Shown one piece after another: positions 28,106-36,939 of a DNA stretch of 64,000 nucleotides. Location of the stretch: positions 2,790,001 through 2,854,000 of the forward strand of contig NC_022247.1 of the NCBI RefSeq assembly GCF_000463015.1. The letters are read 5' to 3'. The translations under genes were made by a program, and so were the position numbers. Under the pieces are notes generated by a model that was not told the DNA's origin, did no database searches, and saw only the letters and a list, made by a program, of their open reading frames with translations. The stretch is from Variovorax paradoxus B4 (GTDB lineage Bacteria > Pseudomonadota > Gammaproteobacteria > Burkholderiales > Burkholderiaceae_C). Each line of letters begins with the position of its first letter. Position 1 is the first letter of the stretch.

Positions 28106-28716
28106 CCCATGCCATCGACACCATCGGGCAGCTCGAAGCGCTGTTCGGCGAAGCCGGCGAGGCCTCGCTCAAGAAGGAGGTGCCCTGGCTGCACCCGAGC
28201 TACCAGGCGCTGATTGCCGCTTCTCCTTTCGCGGTGCTGGCCACCACCGGACCCGGCGGCCTCGACGCCTCGCCGCGCGGCGACCCGCCAGGTTTCGTGG
28301 CGGTGCAGGACGAGAAGACGCTGCTGCTGCCCGAGCGCCGCGGCAACAACCGCATCGACAGCCTGCGCAACATCGTGGCCGATCCGCGCGTGGCGCTGCT
28401 GTTCCTGATTCCCGGCGTGGGCGAGACCTTGCGCGTGAACGGCAAGGCGCGCATCACGACCGCGCCCGAACTCATGGCGCGCTTCGCGATGGAGGGCAAG
28501 CTGCCGCAGTGCGTGATCGAGATCCGGGTCGACTCGGTTTTCTTCCAGTGCGCGCGCGCCATCCAGCGCTCGAAGCTGTGGGCGCCGCTGCCGGCAGAAT
28601 CGCGCCGCGAGGTGCCCACGCCCGGCGCCATCCTGTCGGCGCTGACCGACGCCGCATTCGACGGCGAGACCTACGACCGCGAGCTGCCGGCGCGGCAGCG
28701 GTCCACCTTGTATTGA
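28102..28716 (+). CDS. Pyridoxamine 5'-phosphate oxidase-like FMN-binding protein
   Basis: There are 204 residues, with GGAG at 28091-28094 ahead of the ATG. The split-barrel flavin fold is indicated by FAVLATTGPGGLDASPRGDPPGFVAVQDEKTLLLPERRGNNRIDSLRNI, and the Arg/Asn-rich LLLPERRGNNRIDSL motif is typical of the MSMEG_1061-like group of PNPOx-related proteins. CVIEIRVDSVFFQCARAIQRSKLW near the C-terminus is also characteristic. These proteins bind FMN or haem; the substrate is unknown and true PNPOx activity in vitamin B6 synthesis is unlikely. It is translationally coupled to the preceding pump. Confidence 0.88.
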   Translation: MTHAIDTIGQLEALFGEAGEASLKKEVPWLHPSYQALIAASPFAVLATTGPGGLDASPRGDPPGFVAVQDEKTLLLPERRGNNRIDSLRNIVADPRVALLFLIPGVGETLRVNGKARITTAPELMARFAMEGKLPQCVIEIRVDSVFFQCARAIQRSKLWAPLPAESRREVPTPGAILSALTDAAFDGETYDRELPARQRSTLY

Positions 28717-28724
28717 GGGCGCGC

Positions 28725-29198
28725 TCAGCCCGAATACGGCCCCTTGACTTCGCCCCATCCCCATTTGGGCATGGGTGCATCCGCGTCCACGGCCGCGCCA
28801 GCCTGCGAGTTGATGACCGCGAGCCGCGAGCCCCACTCGAGATAGCCGACCAGCGCCGAACGAAACTCGGGATCGTCCGGCATCGCGAGTTCGTCCGCCG
28901 TGTCCAGCAGCAGCCCGACCCAGCGGCGCCGCTGTTCCTGCTGCAGGTGGCGATTCAGGTGCTGCCGGATCATGTGCGGGTGCCCACCGTGATGCTGCGA
29001 ATAGTCGGCCGGCCCGCCCAGCACCTCGGCCAGGAACGCGGCCACGTGGGCCGGATGATCGGCGTCCATGTGGGCGAAGACCGGTGCCAGCAGGGGGTCT
29101 GCCTTGACGTTTTCATAGAAGCGCGTCGTCAGGCGAAGCAGCGCCTCGCTGCCGCCAAGCCATTGGTAGAGCGTTGGAATGCTGCCGGGTTCGATCAT
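28725..29198 (-). CDS. Truncated haemoglobin, group II (TrHbO-like)
   Basis: There are 157 residues from ATG 29198. The text TLYQWLGGSEALLRLTTRFYENVKADPLLAPVFAHM matches the helices B-E of truncated globins, and HHGGHPHMIRQHLNRHLQQEQRRRWVGLLLDTADE carries the proximal-histidine region and the conserved Trp typical of group II. The C-terminal tail (PMPKWGWGEVKGPYSG) is common in proteobacterial members. It would bind O2 or NO in the cytoplasm. It overlaps the upstream M48 protease gene by four bases (ATGA, 29195-29198), so the globin is co-translated with a membrane protease. Confidence 0.92.
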   Translation of the reverse strand: MIEPGSIPTLYQWLGGSEALLRLTTRFYENVKADPLLAPVFAHMDADHPAHVAAFLAEVLGGPADYSQHHGGHPHMIRQHLNRHLQQEQRRRWVGLLLDTADELAMPDDPEFRSALVGYLEWGSRLAVINSQAGAAVDADAPMPKWGWGEVKGPYSG

Positions 29199-31060
29199 GA
29201 CTGTGACGACGCCTGTTGCTGCTGCTGCGCCCGCATGATCTGGTGCCGCTGCCAGTAGCGGCCGACCGCGGCCTTGAAGTTCTCCTTCTGCTTGCCGAGG
29301 CCGCCCACCTTGACCTTGGTGGTGCGCGCACCGAGCATGCCCTTGTCGTGGTGCGTGACGACCAGCATGTCGCCGAAGGTGTTGTCCTGGAAGGTCAGGT
29401 TCTTGACCTCGTCCCAGCCGATGGTCGAGCCGCCATCCACGCTCTGGTGCAGGCCCTCGTGGCTCACCTCGACGCTCTCGCCGTTCTTCAGTGCAAACGC
29501 AGCCGGCGGAAAGTGGCGCAGCACCACGGCGCGCTCTTCTTCGGTGGCCGGCTCGTAGCGGTAGGCAAGGCTCAGTTCGTGGTTCTGGACGAAGCGCTGC
29601 TCGTAGTCGCTCCACAGCCGCTGCTCGATGGCGGCGGCGGTCTCGATGTCGTCGGCCCACGAGACCTCCGGCGCGGTGGCAACGATGGCGCCGTAGGCGC
29701 TTTCGGGCACGTGGTGGCCGACGTTGCGCATGCGTTCGAGCAGCGGTGGATGGCTGTCGTAGGGGTGCGGCACATCGGCGGTCTTCATGGTCTCGACGAA
29801 CGCGTCCGAATTGGCATAGGGCGGCAAGCCGGCGGCCACGAAGCCGGCGATGCCCAGCGCGCCGTCGTGCTGGCGGTCCTGCGCAAAGAGTTTGCGTTCG
29901 ACGTCGTTGCGGTAGCTGGCGTAGGCCGAGATCTTGATCAGCGACTGCACGATGGCGCCCGCCGCGGTAAGGCTCGCGGAGACGCGGTCGGCCTTGTATT
30001 CGCGCTCCCGGCTGTCGCGCGCCAGGGCAAAGGCGAAGATCATCCGGTAGAGGCGAAGCAGGTAGTGCGCCACGATGCTCAGGCCGCCGTCGCGCATTTT
30101 CCAGGTGTACTGGTCGAACTGCAGCAGCTTGGGGCCGAGCGCGGCGCTGCTGCGGGTGTCGCCACCGCCCAGGTGGGCCAGTTCGTGCGCCAGCACCGCA
30201 TCGGCCTCCGACTGGTCGAGCACGCGCAGCAGCGGAATGCTGACGAACAGCGTGCGGCCGTGCAGCGTGCGTCCGCCCACCTCGCAGGGCGCTTCGGTGA
30301 CGAAGAAGTTGGTGTCGATGCCGGCAACGATCTGGTCGGGCGGTGCGGTCTTCACGCGGGCGGCGAGCTGGCGGATGCGCTCCCACAGGCGCGGCGCATC
30401 GGCCTGGTCGACCACTTCGCCTTCGATCTCGTTGCCGAAGGGCAGCTTCTTGAACAGCGTGTAGATCGCATAGAACACGGCCACCGCGGCCGCAATGCCC
30501 GCGATGATGATCAGCTTGACGTAGTAGCTCTGCCAGAAGTAGGCCGTGAGCCAGAACGACAGCCACACCAGCATCGCGCTCTGCAGCGCGACCTCGACCG
30601 CGCTCGACACCGTCATGAGCCGCCAGCCCGCAACGAAGCTCGCATAGCGCAGGCCGCGGTTGGCAAAGGCCAATGCGCCCAGCACCAGCGCCGCGGCGAG
30701 CAATGCCGCACCGAGCACCAGCGTCCAGATGGCAGCACGGTCGGCCCAGTGGAACTGCCAGTGCATCGAGTAGGGGCTGCACACCTTGTCGTGGAAGTTC
30801 CTGTCTTCGGGCGCGGTGGCACTGCAGGCCTTGGAGAGCGGGTGGCTGCGATAGAACTCTGCGGTCAGCGCCTTGTCGTCGGCGGACAGGCGGGTGTCGG
30901 AGGCGATGCGCTTCTCGATCCCCTGCAGGAATTCGGCGTCCTCCGAATGCAACGCGTACTCCGTGAAAACCAGCGTCGCCGCCGGAATGGCGAAGAGCGA
31001 CACCAGGGTCAGGAGAAAGACACGAAAGAGGTCGGCATGGATCGTTCGGGCGAGGGCCAT
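29195..31060 (-). CDS. M48 family membrane metalloprotease
   Basis: There are 621 residues from ATG 31060, with AGGAG about 10 nt upstream. Hydrophobic helices are seen at about residues 11-33, 110-132, 150-175 and 182-204. The zinc motif HELAH is at 292-296, in the context EADAVLAHELAHLGGGDT of HtpX/Ste24-like proteases. The second part of the active site is the later EYKADRVSA. A C-terminal soluble domain of about 200 residues follows (after HPPLLERMRNVG). It probably cleaves membrane or envelope proteins. The longer frame upstream of 31060 is antisense to the Bcr-like gene. The 213-nt gap to that gene shows no further feature. Confidence 0.9.
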   Translation of the reverse strand: MALARTIHADLFRVFLLTLVSLFAIPAATLVFTEYALHSEDAEFLQGIEKRIASDTRLSADDKALTAEFYRSHPLSKACSATAPEDRNFHDKVCSPYSMHWQFHWADRAAIWTLVLGAALLAAALVLGALAFANRGLRYASFVAGWRLMTVSSAVEVALQSAMLVWLSFWLTAYFWQSYYVKLIIIAGIAAAVAVFYAIYTLFKKLPFGNEIEGEVVDQADAPRLWERIRQLAARVKTAPPDQIVAGIDTNFFVTEAPCEVGGRTLHGRTLFVSIPLLRVLDQSEADAVLAHELAHLGGGDTRSSAALGPKLLQFDQYTWKMRDGGLSIVAHYLLRLYRMIFAFALARDSREREYKADRVSASLTAAGAIVQSLIKISAYASYRNDVERKLFAQDRQHDGALGIAGFVAAGLPPYANSDAFVETMKTADVPHPYDSHPPLLERMRNVGHHVPESAYGAIVATAPEVSWADDIETAAAIEQRLWSDYEQRFVQNHELSLAYRYEPATEEERAVVLRHFPPAAFALKNGESVEVSHEGLHQSVDGGSTIGWDEVKNLTFQDNTFGDMLVVTHHDKGMLGARTTKVKVGGLGKQKENFKAAVGRYWQRHQIMRAQQQQQASSQS

Positions 31061-31273
31061 GGGGTGCTGCTCCTGGATGCGATGTTGCGATTCGTTGTGC
31101 GGAACCGGCTGGGAAAGCGATAGCGTAGCGGCCGTCTGCGTCGTTGCGTATGACTGGCAACGTCCATGCGGATGGCGTGAATACGAAGGTCGTACTCTTT
31201 GCGCAGAATTAGCAACAGCGGGGCGGCGACCCCACGCCTGCACCGGATGCCGCCCTTGGCGACAATCGGTCCA

Positions 31274-32491
31274 ATGCGTCCTTCTTCTCCCTTCTTCAAG
31301 ATGGCCCTGCTGCTGGGCCTGCTCTCCGCCATCGGGCCCTTCGCCATCGACATGTACCTGCCGGCGCTGCCGGCCATCGGCCAGGCGCTGCGCGCCGACA
31401 TCGGCGCAGTGCAGATGAGCCTCACGGCGTTCTTCCTCTCGCTGGGCGCGGGCCAGCTGCTGTACGGGCCGGTCTCGGACATGGTCGGGCGCAAGCCGCC
31501 GCTCTATGCCGGGCTGGTGCTGTTTGCGCTTGCGAGCGTGGGCTGCGCGCTGGCCACCGACATCCACACGCTGATCGCGCTGCGCTTCGTGCAGGGCCTG
31601 GGCGCGGCGGCCGGCATGGCGATTCCGCGCGCGGTGGTGCGCGACCTGCACACCGGCACCGATGCCGCGCGGCTCATGTCGCTCCTGATCCTGGTGTTCA
31701 GCGTGTCGCCGATCCTCGCGCCGCTCGCGGGCAGCGCGGTGATCGCGGTGGCGGGCTGGCGCGGCGTGTTCTGGGCCGTGACCATCGCCGCGGTGGCGGG
31801 CCTCGCGATGATGGTCACGCAGCTGCGCGAAACGCGGCCGCCTTCGGAGCGCGTCGAGAGCAGCCTCGGCAGCGCCTTGTCGGCTTACTGGGTGCTGCTG
31901 CGCGACTGGCACTATCTCGGGCTGGTGTTCATCGGCGGCTTCGCGATGGCGGGCTTCTTCACCTACCTGGCGAATTCGTCGTTCGTGATGATCGACCACT
32001 ACGGCCTGTCGCCCGCGCTGTACAGCGTGGCCTTCGGCGTGAACGCGGCGGCCTTCATCGGCGCCTCGCAGTTCACGGGCTCGCTGGGCGAGCGCTTCGG
32101 GCTGGTGGGCCTGGTCAAGTTCGGCGTCGTGGCGTCGGGCATCGCGATGCTGGCCATGTTCTCGTACTTTGCGGCGGGCGGCGACAGCCTCTGGGTGCTG
32201 ATCGTGCTGTACTTCATCGCCTCCGGCTTCATGGGCCTGGTGATTCCGACCACCGGCGTGCTGGCGCTGGAGATGCACGGCGCCATCGCGGGCACGGCCT
32301 CGGCGCTGCTCGGCACGCTGCAGATGTTGACCGGCGCGCTGGCCATGGCGGTGGTGGGCCTCTTCACAGACGGCCGTCCGCTGCCGATGGTGACCGGCAT
32401 GGCCGGCGGCGCGCTGATCGCGCTGGTGCTGACCTGGCTCACGCTGGGCAGCGTACGGTCAGAGCCCACCCGCAGGACGCAGCAGGCGTGA
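31274..32491 (+). CDS. Bcr/CflA-type multidrug efflux MFS transporter
   Basis: This is a 405-residue pump from ATG 31274, starting MRPSSPFFKMALLLGLLSAIGPFAIDMYLPALPAIGQAL. The phrase PFAIDMYLPALPxI and the following SLTAFFLSLGAGQLLYGPVSDMVGRKPPL are the hallmarks of the Bcr/CflA family (DHA1). Upstream TTG or ATG options (31199) add residues with no membrane character, so 31274 is preferred on length. It exports drugs or dipeptides by proton antiport. Its stop overlaps the GTG start of the next MFS gene, so the two pumps are probably coupled. Confidence 0.92.
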   Translation: MRPSSPFFKMALLLGLLSAIGPFAIDMYLPALPAIGQALRADIGAVQMSLTAFFLSLGAGQLLYGPVSDMVGRKPPLYAGLVLFALASVGCALATDIHTLIALRFVQGLGAAAGMAIPRAVVRDLHTGTDAARLMSLLILVFSVSPILAPLAGSAVIAVAGWRGVFWAVTIAAVAGLAMMVTQLRETRPPSERVESSLGSALSAYWVLLRDWHYLGLVFIGGFAMAGFFTYLANSSFVMIDHYGLSPALYSVAFGVNAAAFIGASQFTGSLGERFGLVGLVKFGVVASGIAMLAMFSYFAAGGDSLWVLIVLYFIASGFMGLVIPTTGVLALEMHGAIAGTASALLGTLQMLTGALAMAVVGLFTDGRPLPMVTGMAGGALIALVLTWLTLGSVRSEPTRRTQQA

Positions 32492-33939
32492 GCAGCACGG
32501 CGCACATGGAAGCCGCGGCGTCCGTGGACGGCAAGGCCGCGCAGCCCGTCGACGGGCTGGACCAGCCCGCGCGCCAGCGCGCAATGCTGGTGATCATTCT
32601 CGGCATCATGGTGGCCGTGCTCGACGGCACCATCGTCAACCTGGCGCTGCCGGGCATTGCGCGCGAACTCCAGGCCAGCCCCTCGCACGCCATCTGGGTG
32701 GTGAACGCCTACCAGATCGCCACGCTGGTCATGCTGCTGCCGCTGGCGTCGCTGGGCGACCTGGTCGGCTACCGGCGCGTCTACCTGGTGGGCATGGCGG
32801 TGTTCACGGTGTCCTCGATCGGCGCCACCTTTGCCGATTCGCTGACCACGCTGATTGCCGCGCGCACCTTCCAGGGCCTGGGCGCGGCCGGCATCATGAG
32901 CGTGAACGCGGCGCTGGTGCGGCTGACCTTTCCCTCGGCGCTGCTGGGGCGCGGCATGGCGATCAACTCGATGGTGGTGGCCACGTCCTCGGTGGCCGGA
33001 CCCTCGGTGGCCGCCGCCATTCTTTCGGTGGCTTCGTGGCCGTGGCTGTTTGCCATCAACGTCCCGCTGGGCGCCATCACGCTGGCGCTGGGCTTGCGGG
33101 CGCTGCCGTTCAACCGCGTGGCACCGGCGTCGGGCCTGCGCTTTTCGCCGATCGACGTGGCGCTCAACGTGCTGATGTTCTCGCTGGTGTTCCTGGGCGT
33201 CGACCGCCTGGGCGTGCGCGAGGGCAGCGTGGCCGGCGGCGGCTCGCAGCAGTCGGCCTGGGCCATCCTGCTGGCCGGCGTGGCGGTGGGCTTCGTCTAT
33301 CTTCGGCGGCAGCGCAAGCTGGCGGTGCCGCTGTTTCCGATCGACCTGCTGCGCATTCCGGTGTTCGCGCTTTCCATGGGCACTTCGGTGGCCGCCTTCT
33401 GTGCGCAGATGCTGGCCTACATTGCGCTGCCGTTCCTGCTGCTCGAGGTGTACGGCCGCAGCCACATCGAGGCCGGGCTCCTCATCACCGCCTGGCCGCT
33501 GGCCATCGTGGCCATGGCGCCCATTGCGGGCCGGCTGATCGGGCGCTATCCGGACGGGCTGCTCGGCGGCATCGGGCTGGGCCTGCTGGCCATCGGCCTG
33601 GGGTTGCTGGCGGCGCTGCCGGCGCATCCGGGCAATGCCGACATCGCCTGGCGCATGGCGCTGTGCGGGCTGGGCTTCGGGCTCTTCCAGTCGCCCAACA
33701 ACCACACCATCGTGACCTCGCCGCCGGCGCACCGCAGTGGCGCGGCCAGCGGCATGCTGGGTACGGCGCGGCTCACGGGGCAGACGCTTGGCGCGGTGGT
33801 GCTGGCCGGCGTGTTCAGCGTCTGGAGTCCGCATGGCGGCCACGGGCCGGTGGTGGCGCTGGTGCTGGCGGCCTGCTGCGCGGGCCTGGCGGCGGTCTTC
33901 AGCAGCCTGCGGCTGAAGACGACAGGGCACGGCGGCTGA
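32488..33939 (+). CDS. MFS drug transporter (DHA2/14-TM type)
   Basis: This 483-residue protein starts at GTG 32488, overlapping the previous stop; ATG 32506 is an alternative six codons in. After about 30 polar residues come helices beginning MLVIILGIMVAVLDGTIVNLALPGIARELQ, with the DGTIVNLALP motif (motif D1) of 14-helix DHA2 drug pumps, and VVNAYQIATLVMLLPLASLGDLVGYRRVYL. It probably exports cationic or amphiphilic compounds. It is followed after 20 nt by the pqi genes, so this may be one long envelope-defence transcript. Confidence 0.9.
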   Translation: MSSTAHMEAAASVDGKAAQPVDGLDQPARQRAMLVIILGIMVAVLDGTIVNLALPGIARELQASPSHAIWVVNAYQIATLVMLLPLASLGDLVGYRRVYLVGMAVFTVSSIGATFADSLTTLIAARTFQGLGAAGIMSVNAALVRLTFPSALLGRGMAINSMVVATSSVAGPSVAAAILSVASWPWLFAINVPLGAITLALGLRALPFNRVAPASGLRFSPIDVALNVLMFSLVFLGVDRLGVREGSVAGGGSQQSAWAILLAGVAVGFVYLRRQRKLAVPLFPIDLLRIPVFALSMGTSVAAFCAQMLAYIALPFLLLEVYGRSHIEAGLLITAWPLAIVAMAPIAGRLIGRYPDGLLGGIGLGLLAIGLGLLAALPAHPGNADIAWRMALCGLGFGLFQSPNNHTIVTSPPAHRSGAASGMLGTARLTGQTLGAVVLAGVFSVWSPHGGHGPVVALVLAACCAGLAAVFSSLRLKTTGHGG

Positions 33940-33959
33940 ATAGGTTAGGGTACGCCCCT

Positions 33960-34592
33960 ATGACGGAAGTACCTGAAACCGTGGTTTGTCCGGGCTGCGA
34001 CGCGGTCTTCAGCCGCGCTCCCCTGAAGCCGCGCGAGGTGTCGTGCTGCGTCCGCTGCGGCACCGAGCTCTACCGCCACCCGGGCGACCAGCACCGCCGC
34101 ATCCTGCCGCTCACGGTGGCATGCCTGATCATGTTCGCCATTGCCAACCTGTTCCCGATCGTCGAGATCGAGCTGCAGGGCCTGCGCAGCCAGACCACGC
34201 TGGCCGGCGCGGTCGTGGTGCTGAGCAGGGAGGGCATGTCGGTGGTGGCGCTGCTGGTGCTGGCCACGACGCTGCTATTCCCGCTGATGCAGCTGTGCAT
34301 CCTGACCTACCTGCTGGTGCCGCTCAGCCGCGAGTACCGCCCGGCCGGCTTTGCCATTCTGGTGCGCGCCATGCAGATGCTGCGGCCCTGGGGAATGATC
34401 GAGGTGTTCCTGCTCGGCGTGCTGGTGGCGATCGTCAAGCTCTCCAGCATGGCGAGCGTGGTGGCCGGGCCGGCGCTGTGGGCCTTCATGGCGCTCACGG
34501 TCATGCTCACCGCCGTGCTCTCGTTCAATCCCAATGCCTTCTGGGAAATGACCTTTCGCCCGCCCGGCGAGCCCGACGGGGAGGCTGCGTGA
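33960..34592 (+). CDS. pqiA: Paraquat-inducible protein A, first half protein
   Basis: There are 210 residues from ATG 33960. An N-terminal zinc-ribbon-like module has CPGCDAVF and CVRCGTELYRH (CxxC pairs at residues 10-13 and about 30-33), followed by four hydrophobic helices beginning RRILPLTVACLIMFAIANLFPIVEIELQG. E. coli PqiA is a single ~417-residue protein with two such modules; here the modules are on two genes overlapping by GTGA (34589-34592). The Pqi system is an inner-membrane/periplasmic MCE complex for intermembrane lipid transport. It is probably a partner of the next gene. Confidence 0.9.
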   Translation: MTEVPETVVCPGCDAVFSRAPLKPREVSCCVRCGTELYRHPGDQHRRILPLTVACLIMFAIANLFPIVEIELQGLRSQTTLAGAVVVLSREGMSVVALLVLATTLLFPLMQLCILTYLLVPLSREYRPAGFAILVRAMQMLRPWGMIEVFLLGVLVAIVKLSSMASVVAGPALWAFMALTVMLTAVLSFNPNAFWEMTFRPPGEPDGEAA

Positions 34593-35299
34593 GCGCAGGC
34601 GAGCTCCAGACCCGGGACGACGGCGAAGCGCCGCTGGCAACGGCCAGCGCGATGGGCCTGCTGGCCTGCCCGCATTGCGATGCCGTCTGGCGCCACGCCG
34701 CCGAGGGCGAACCGTGCGGGCGCTGCGGCACGCACCTGCACACGCGCAAGCCCTACAGCCTGAGCCGCACCTGGGCCTTCCTGATCGCGGCATGCATCAT
34801 GTACATCCCGGCCAACCTGCTGCCGGTGATGATCACGCGCACGCTGTTCGGTGCGCAGTACGACACCATCCTGAGCGGTGTCATCTATTTCTGGGTGTCG
34901 GGCGCCTACGGGCTCGCGGCCATCATCTTCATTGCGAGCTTCCTGGTGCCGCTGTTCAAGCTCACGGTATTGATCCTGCTTGCGTTGCTGGCGCAGCGCG
35001 GCAGCAACTGGCGCCGGCCCGAGCGGGCCAAGCTCTATCACATCATCGAGATCATCGGCCGCTGGTCGATGCTCGACGTGTTCGTGGTGTCGCTGCTCAC
35101 CGGGCTGGTGCAGATCCAGGGCTTTGCGGTCATCAACGCGGGCGTGGGCATTGCGGCATTCGGGTCGGTGGTGGTGCTGACGATGCTGGCCTCGCTGAGC
35201 TTCGACCCCAGGCTCACCTGGGACAGCAGGCAGCAGCAGGACGCCGAACGGGAACGCCGGGAACCGGCACGCGACAACAGGGAACAGAAGCCAGCATGA
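34589..35299 (+). CDS. pqiA: Paraquat-inducible protein A, second half protein
   Basis: This 236-residue protein initiates at GTG 34589, inside the end of the previous gene. It has its own CxxC pairs (CPHCDAVW and CGRCGTHLH), then helices starting TWAFLIAACIMYIPANLLPVMITRTLFG. Text such as GAYGLAAIIFIASFLVPLFKLTVLILLALLAQRG and VFVVSLLTGLVQIQGFAVINAGVGIAAFG is typical of the PqiA C-terminal module. The hydrophilic C-terminus ends DRNEQ-like and overlaps the pqiB start (ATGA, 35296-35299). Together with the first half it replaces the fused E. coli PqiA. Confidence 0.9.
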   Translation: MSAGELQTRDDGEAPLATASAMGLLACPHCDAVWRHAAEGEPCGRCGTHLHTRKPYSLSRTWAFLIAACIMYIPANLLPVMITRTLFGAQYDTILSGVIYFWVSGAYGLAAIIFIASFLVPLFKLTVLILLALLAQRGSNWRRPERAKLYHIIEIIGRWSMLDVFVVSLLTGLVQIQGFAVINAGVGIAAFGSVVVLTMLASLSFDPRLTWDSRQQQDAERERREPARDNREQKPA

Positions 35300-36939
35300 G
35301 TGACGAAGAAGCCAGACCCAACGACCCTGCGGCCCCGACGGGGCTTCCTCCGCCGCGCGTGGTGCGCCGGCGCGAATGGCTGCCCTCGCTGATCTGGCTG
35401 ATCCCCATCGTTGCAGCGCTGGTCGGCGTGATGCTGGTGGTCAGGATCCTGATGCAGCGCGGGCCCGAGATCGTGCTCACCTTCAACACGGCCGAAGGCC
35501 TGGAGGCCAACAAGACGGCCGTCAAGTACAAGGACGTGCAGATCGGCACGGTGCAGAGCCTGAAGCTCGCGCGCGACCGGTCGCATGTGCAGGTGACCGT
35601 GCAGCTCAGCAAGGAGGCCGAGAGCTTCACCGCCGAGGATTCGCGCTTCTGGGTGGTGCGGCCGCGACTCGACACCTCCGGCATCTCGGGCCTGGGCACC
35701 TTGCTGTCGGGCGCCTACATCGGCGCCGACGCAGGCGTGTCGAAGGAAACCGCGAGCGAGTTCAAGGGGCTGGAGGTGCCGCCCATCGTCACGCGCGATG
35801 CCTCGGGCCAGCAGTTCCTGCTGCGCGCCACCGACGTGGGCTCGCTCGACGTGGGCTCGCCGGTGTATTTCCGGCGCATCAAGGTCGGCCAGGTGGCGGC
35901 CTATGAACTCGACGGCGACGGCCGCGGCGTGACGCTGCGCATCTTCGTCAATGCGCCCTACGACAAGTTCGTGGGGGTCAACACGCGCTTCTGGCAGGCC
36001 AGCGGCATCGACGCGCAGCTGAGCGCCAGCGGCTTCACGCTGCGCACGCAGTCGCTCGCCACCATCCTGCTCGGCGGCATCGCGTTCCAGGCACCCGATG
36101 ACGCCATGGGTCCGCTGGCCAAGGAGAACACGGCCTTCACGCTGGCGCAGGACGAAACCGCGGCCATGAAGGAGCCCGACGGTCCTTCGCAGACGCTGCT
36201 GATGTATTTCAACCAGTCGCTGCGCGGCCTTGCGCCGGGGGCGCCGGTCGATTTCCGCGGCGTGGTGATCGGCGAGGTCAAGTCGATCGGCGTAGAGTTC
36301 GACCGCGCCGAGCGCGAGTTCCGCATGCCGGTGCTGGTACAGGTCTACCCGGACCGGCTGCGCCGCCGCGCGGGCGAGAGCGGCGTGGAGTCGCGCGCCA
36401 CCCAGCAGGAGCGGCTGCGCTTCCTGGCCGAGAAGGGCCTGCGCGCGCAGCTGCGCAGCGGCAACCTGCTGACCGGGCAGGTGTACGTGGCGCTCGACTT
36501 CTTCCCCAAGGCGCCGCCCGTCAAGATCGACATGGCGAAGAACCCAATCGAGCTGCCCACCATCGCCAACAGCCTCGACGAGATCCAGTCGCAGGTGCAG
36601 GAGATCGCAAGCAAGCTCAACAAGGTGCCGTACGAGCAGATCGCGGCCGACCTGCGCACCACGCTCGCCTCGCTCAACAAGACGCTGGCCAGTACCGAGC
36701 AGGCGGTGGACCGCATCAACACCGACCTGACGCCCGAACTGGCCGCCGCCATGAAGGACGTGCGCAAGACAGTCAACAGTGCCGAGCGCACGCTGGCCGA
36801 CGACTCGCCGCTGCAGCAGGACATGCGCCAGACGCTGCGCGAGCTGACCCGCGCCGCGGGCTCGGTGCGCGTGCTGACCGACTACCTCGAGCGCCATCCC
36901 GAGTCGCTCTTGCGCGGCAAACCGGACGACAAGAAATGA
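35296..36939 (+). CDS. pqiB: PqiB-like MCE-domain protein (intermembrane lipid transport)
   Basis: This 547-residue protein is anchored by one helix (about residues 30-50). Three MCE/MlaD domains can be recognised by the recurring pattern of a strand pair: ILTFNTAEGLEANKTAVKYKDVQIGTV, then DVGSPVYFRRIKVGQV, then LAPGAPVDFRGVVIGEV. A long coiled region (about 430-520: LDEIQSQVQEIASKLNKVP, DLRTTLASLNKTLASTEQAVDRIN) follows, as in E. coli PqiB, whose coiled coil spans the periplasm. It forms a hexameric tube delivering lipids between membranes. It overlaps pqiA2 and pqiC by four bases each. Confidence 0.93.
   Translation: MSDEEARPNDPAAPTGLPPPRVVRRREWLPSLIWLIPIVAALVGVMLVVRILMQRGPEIVLTFNTAEGLEANKTAVKYKDVQIGTVQSLKLARDRSHVQVTVQLSKEAESFTAEDSRFWVVRPRLDTSGISGLGTLLSGAYIGADAGVSKETASEFKGLEVPPIVTRDASGQQFLLRATDVGSLDVGSPVYFRRIKVGQVAAYELDGDGRGVTLRIFVNAPYDKFVGVNTRFWQASGIDAQLSASGFTLRTQSLATILLGGIAFQAPDDAMGPLAKENTAFTLAQDETAAMKEPDGPSQTLLMYFNQSLRGLAPGAPVDFRGVVIGEVKSIGVEFDRAEREFRMPVLVQVYPDRLRRRAGESGVESRATQQERLRFLAEKGLRAQLRSGNLLTGQVYVALDFFPKAPPVKIDMAKNPIELPTIANSLDEIQSQVQEIASKLNKVPYEQIAADLRTTLASLNKTLASTEQAVDRINTDLTPELAAAMKDVRKTVNSAERTLADDSPLQQDMRQTLRELTRAAGSVRVLTDYLERHPESLLRGKPDDKK

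Noticed and set aside
31061..32278. Upstream extension of the M48 protease frame
   Set aside because: The extra ~400 residues are antisense to the Bcr-like MFS gene and highly biased. A good ribosome site and membrane-type N-terminus support ATG 31060.
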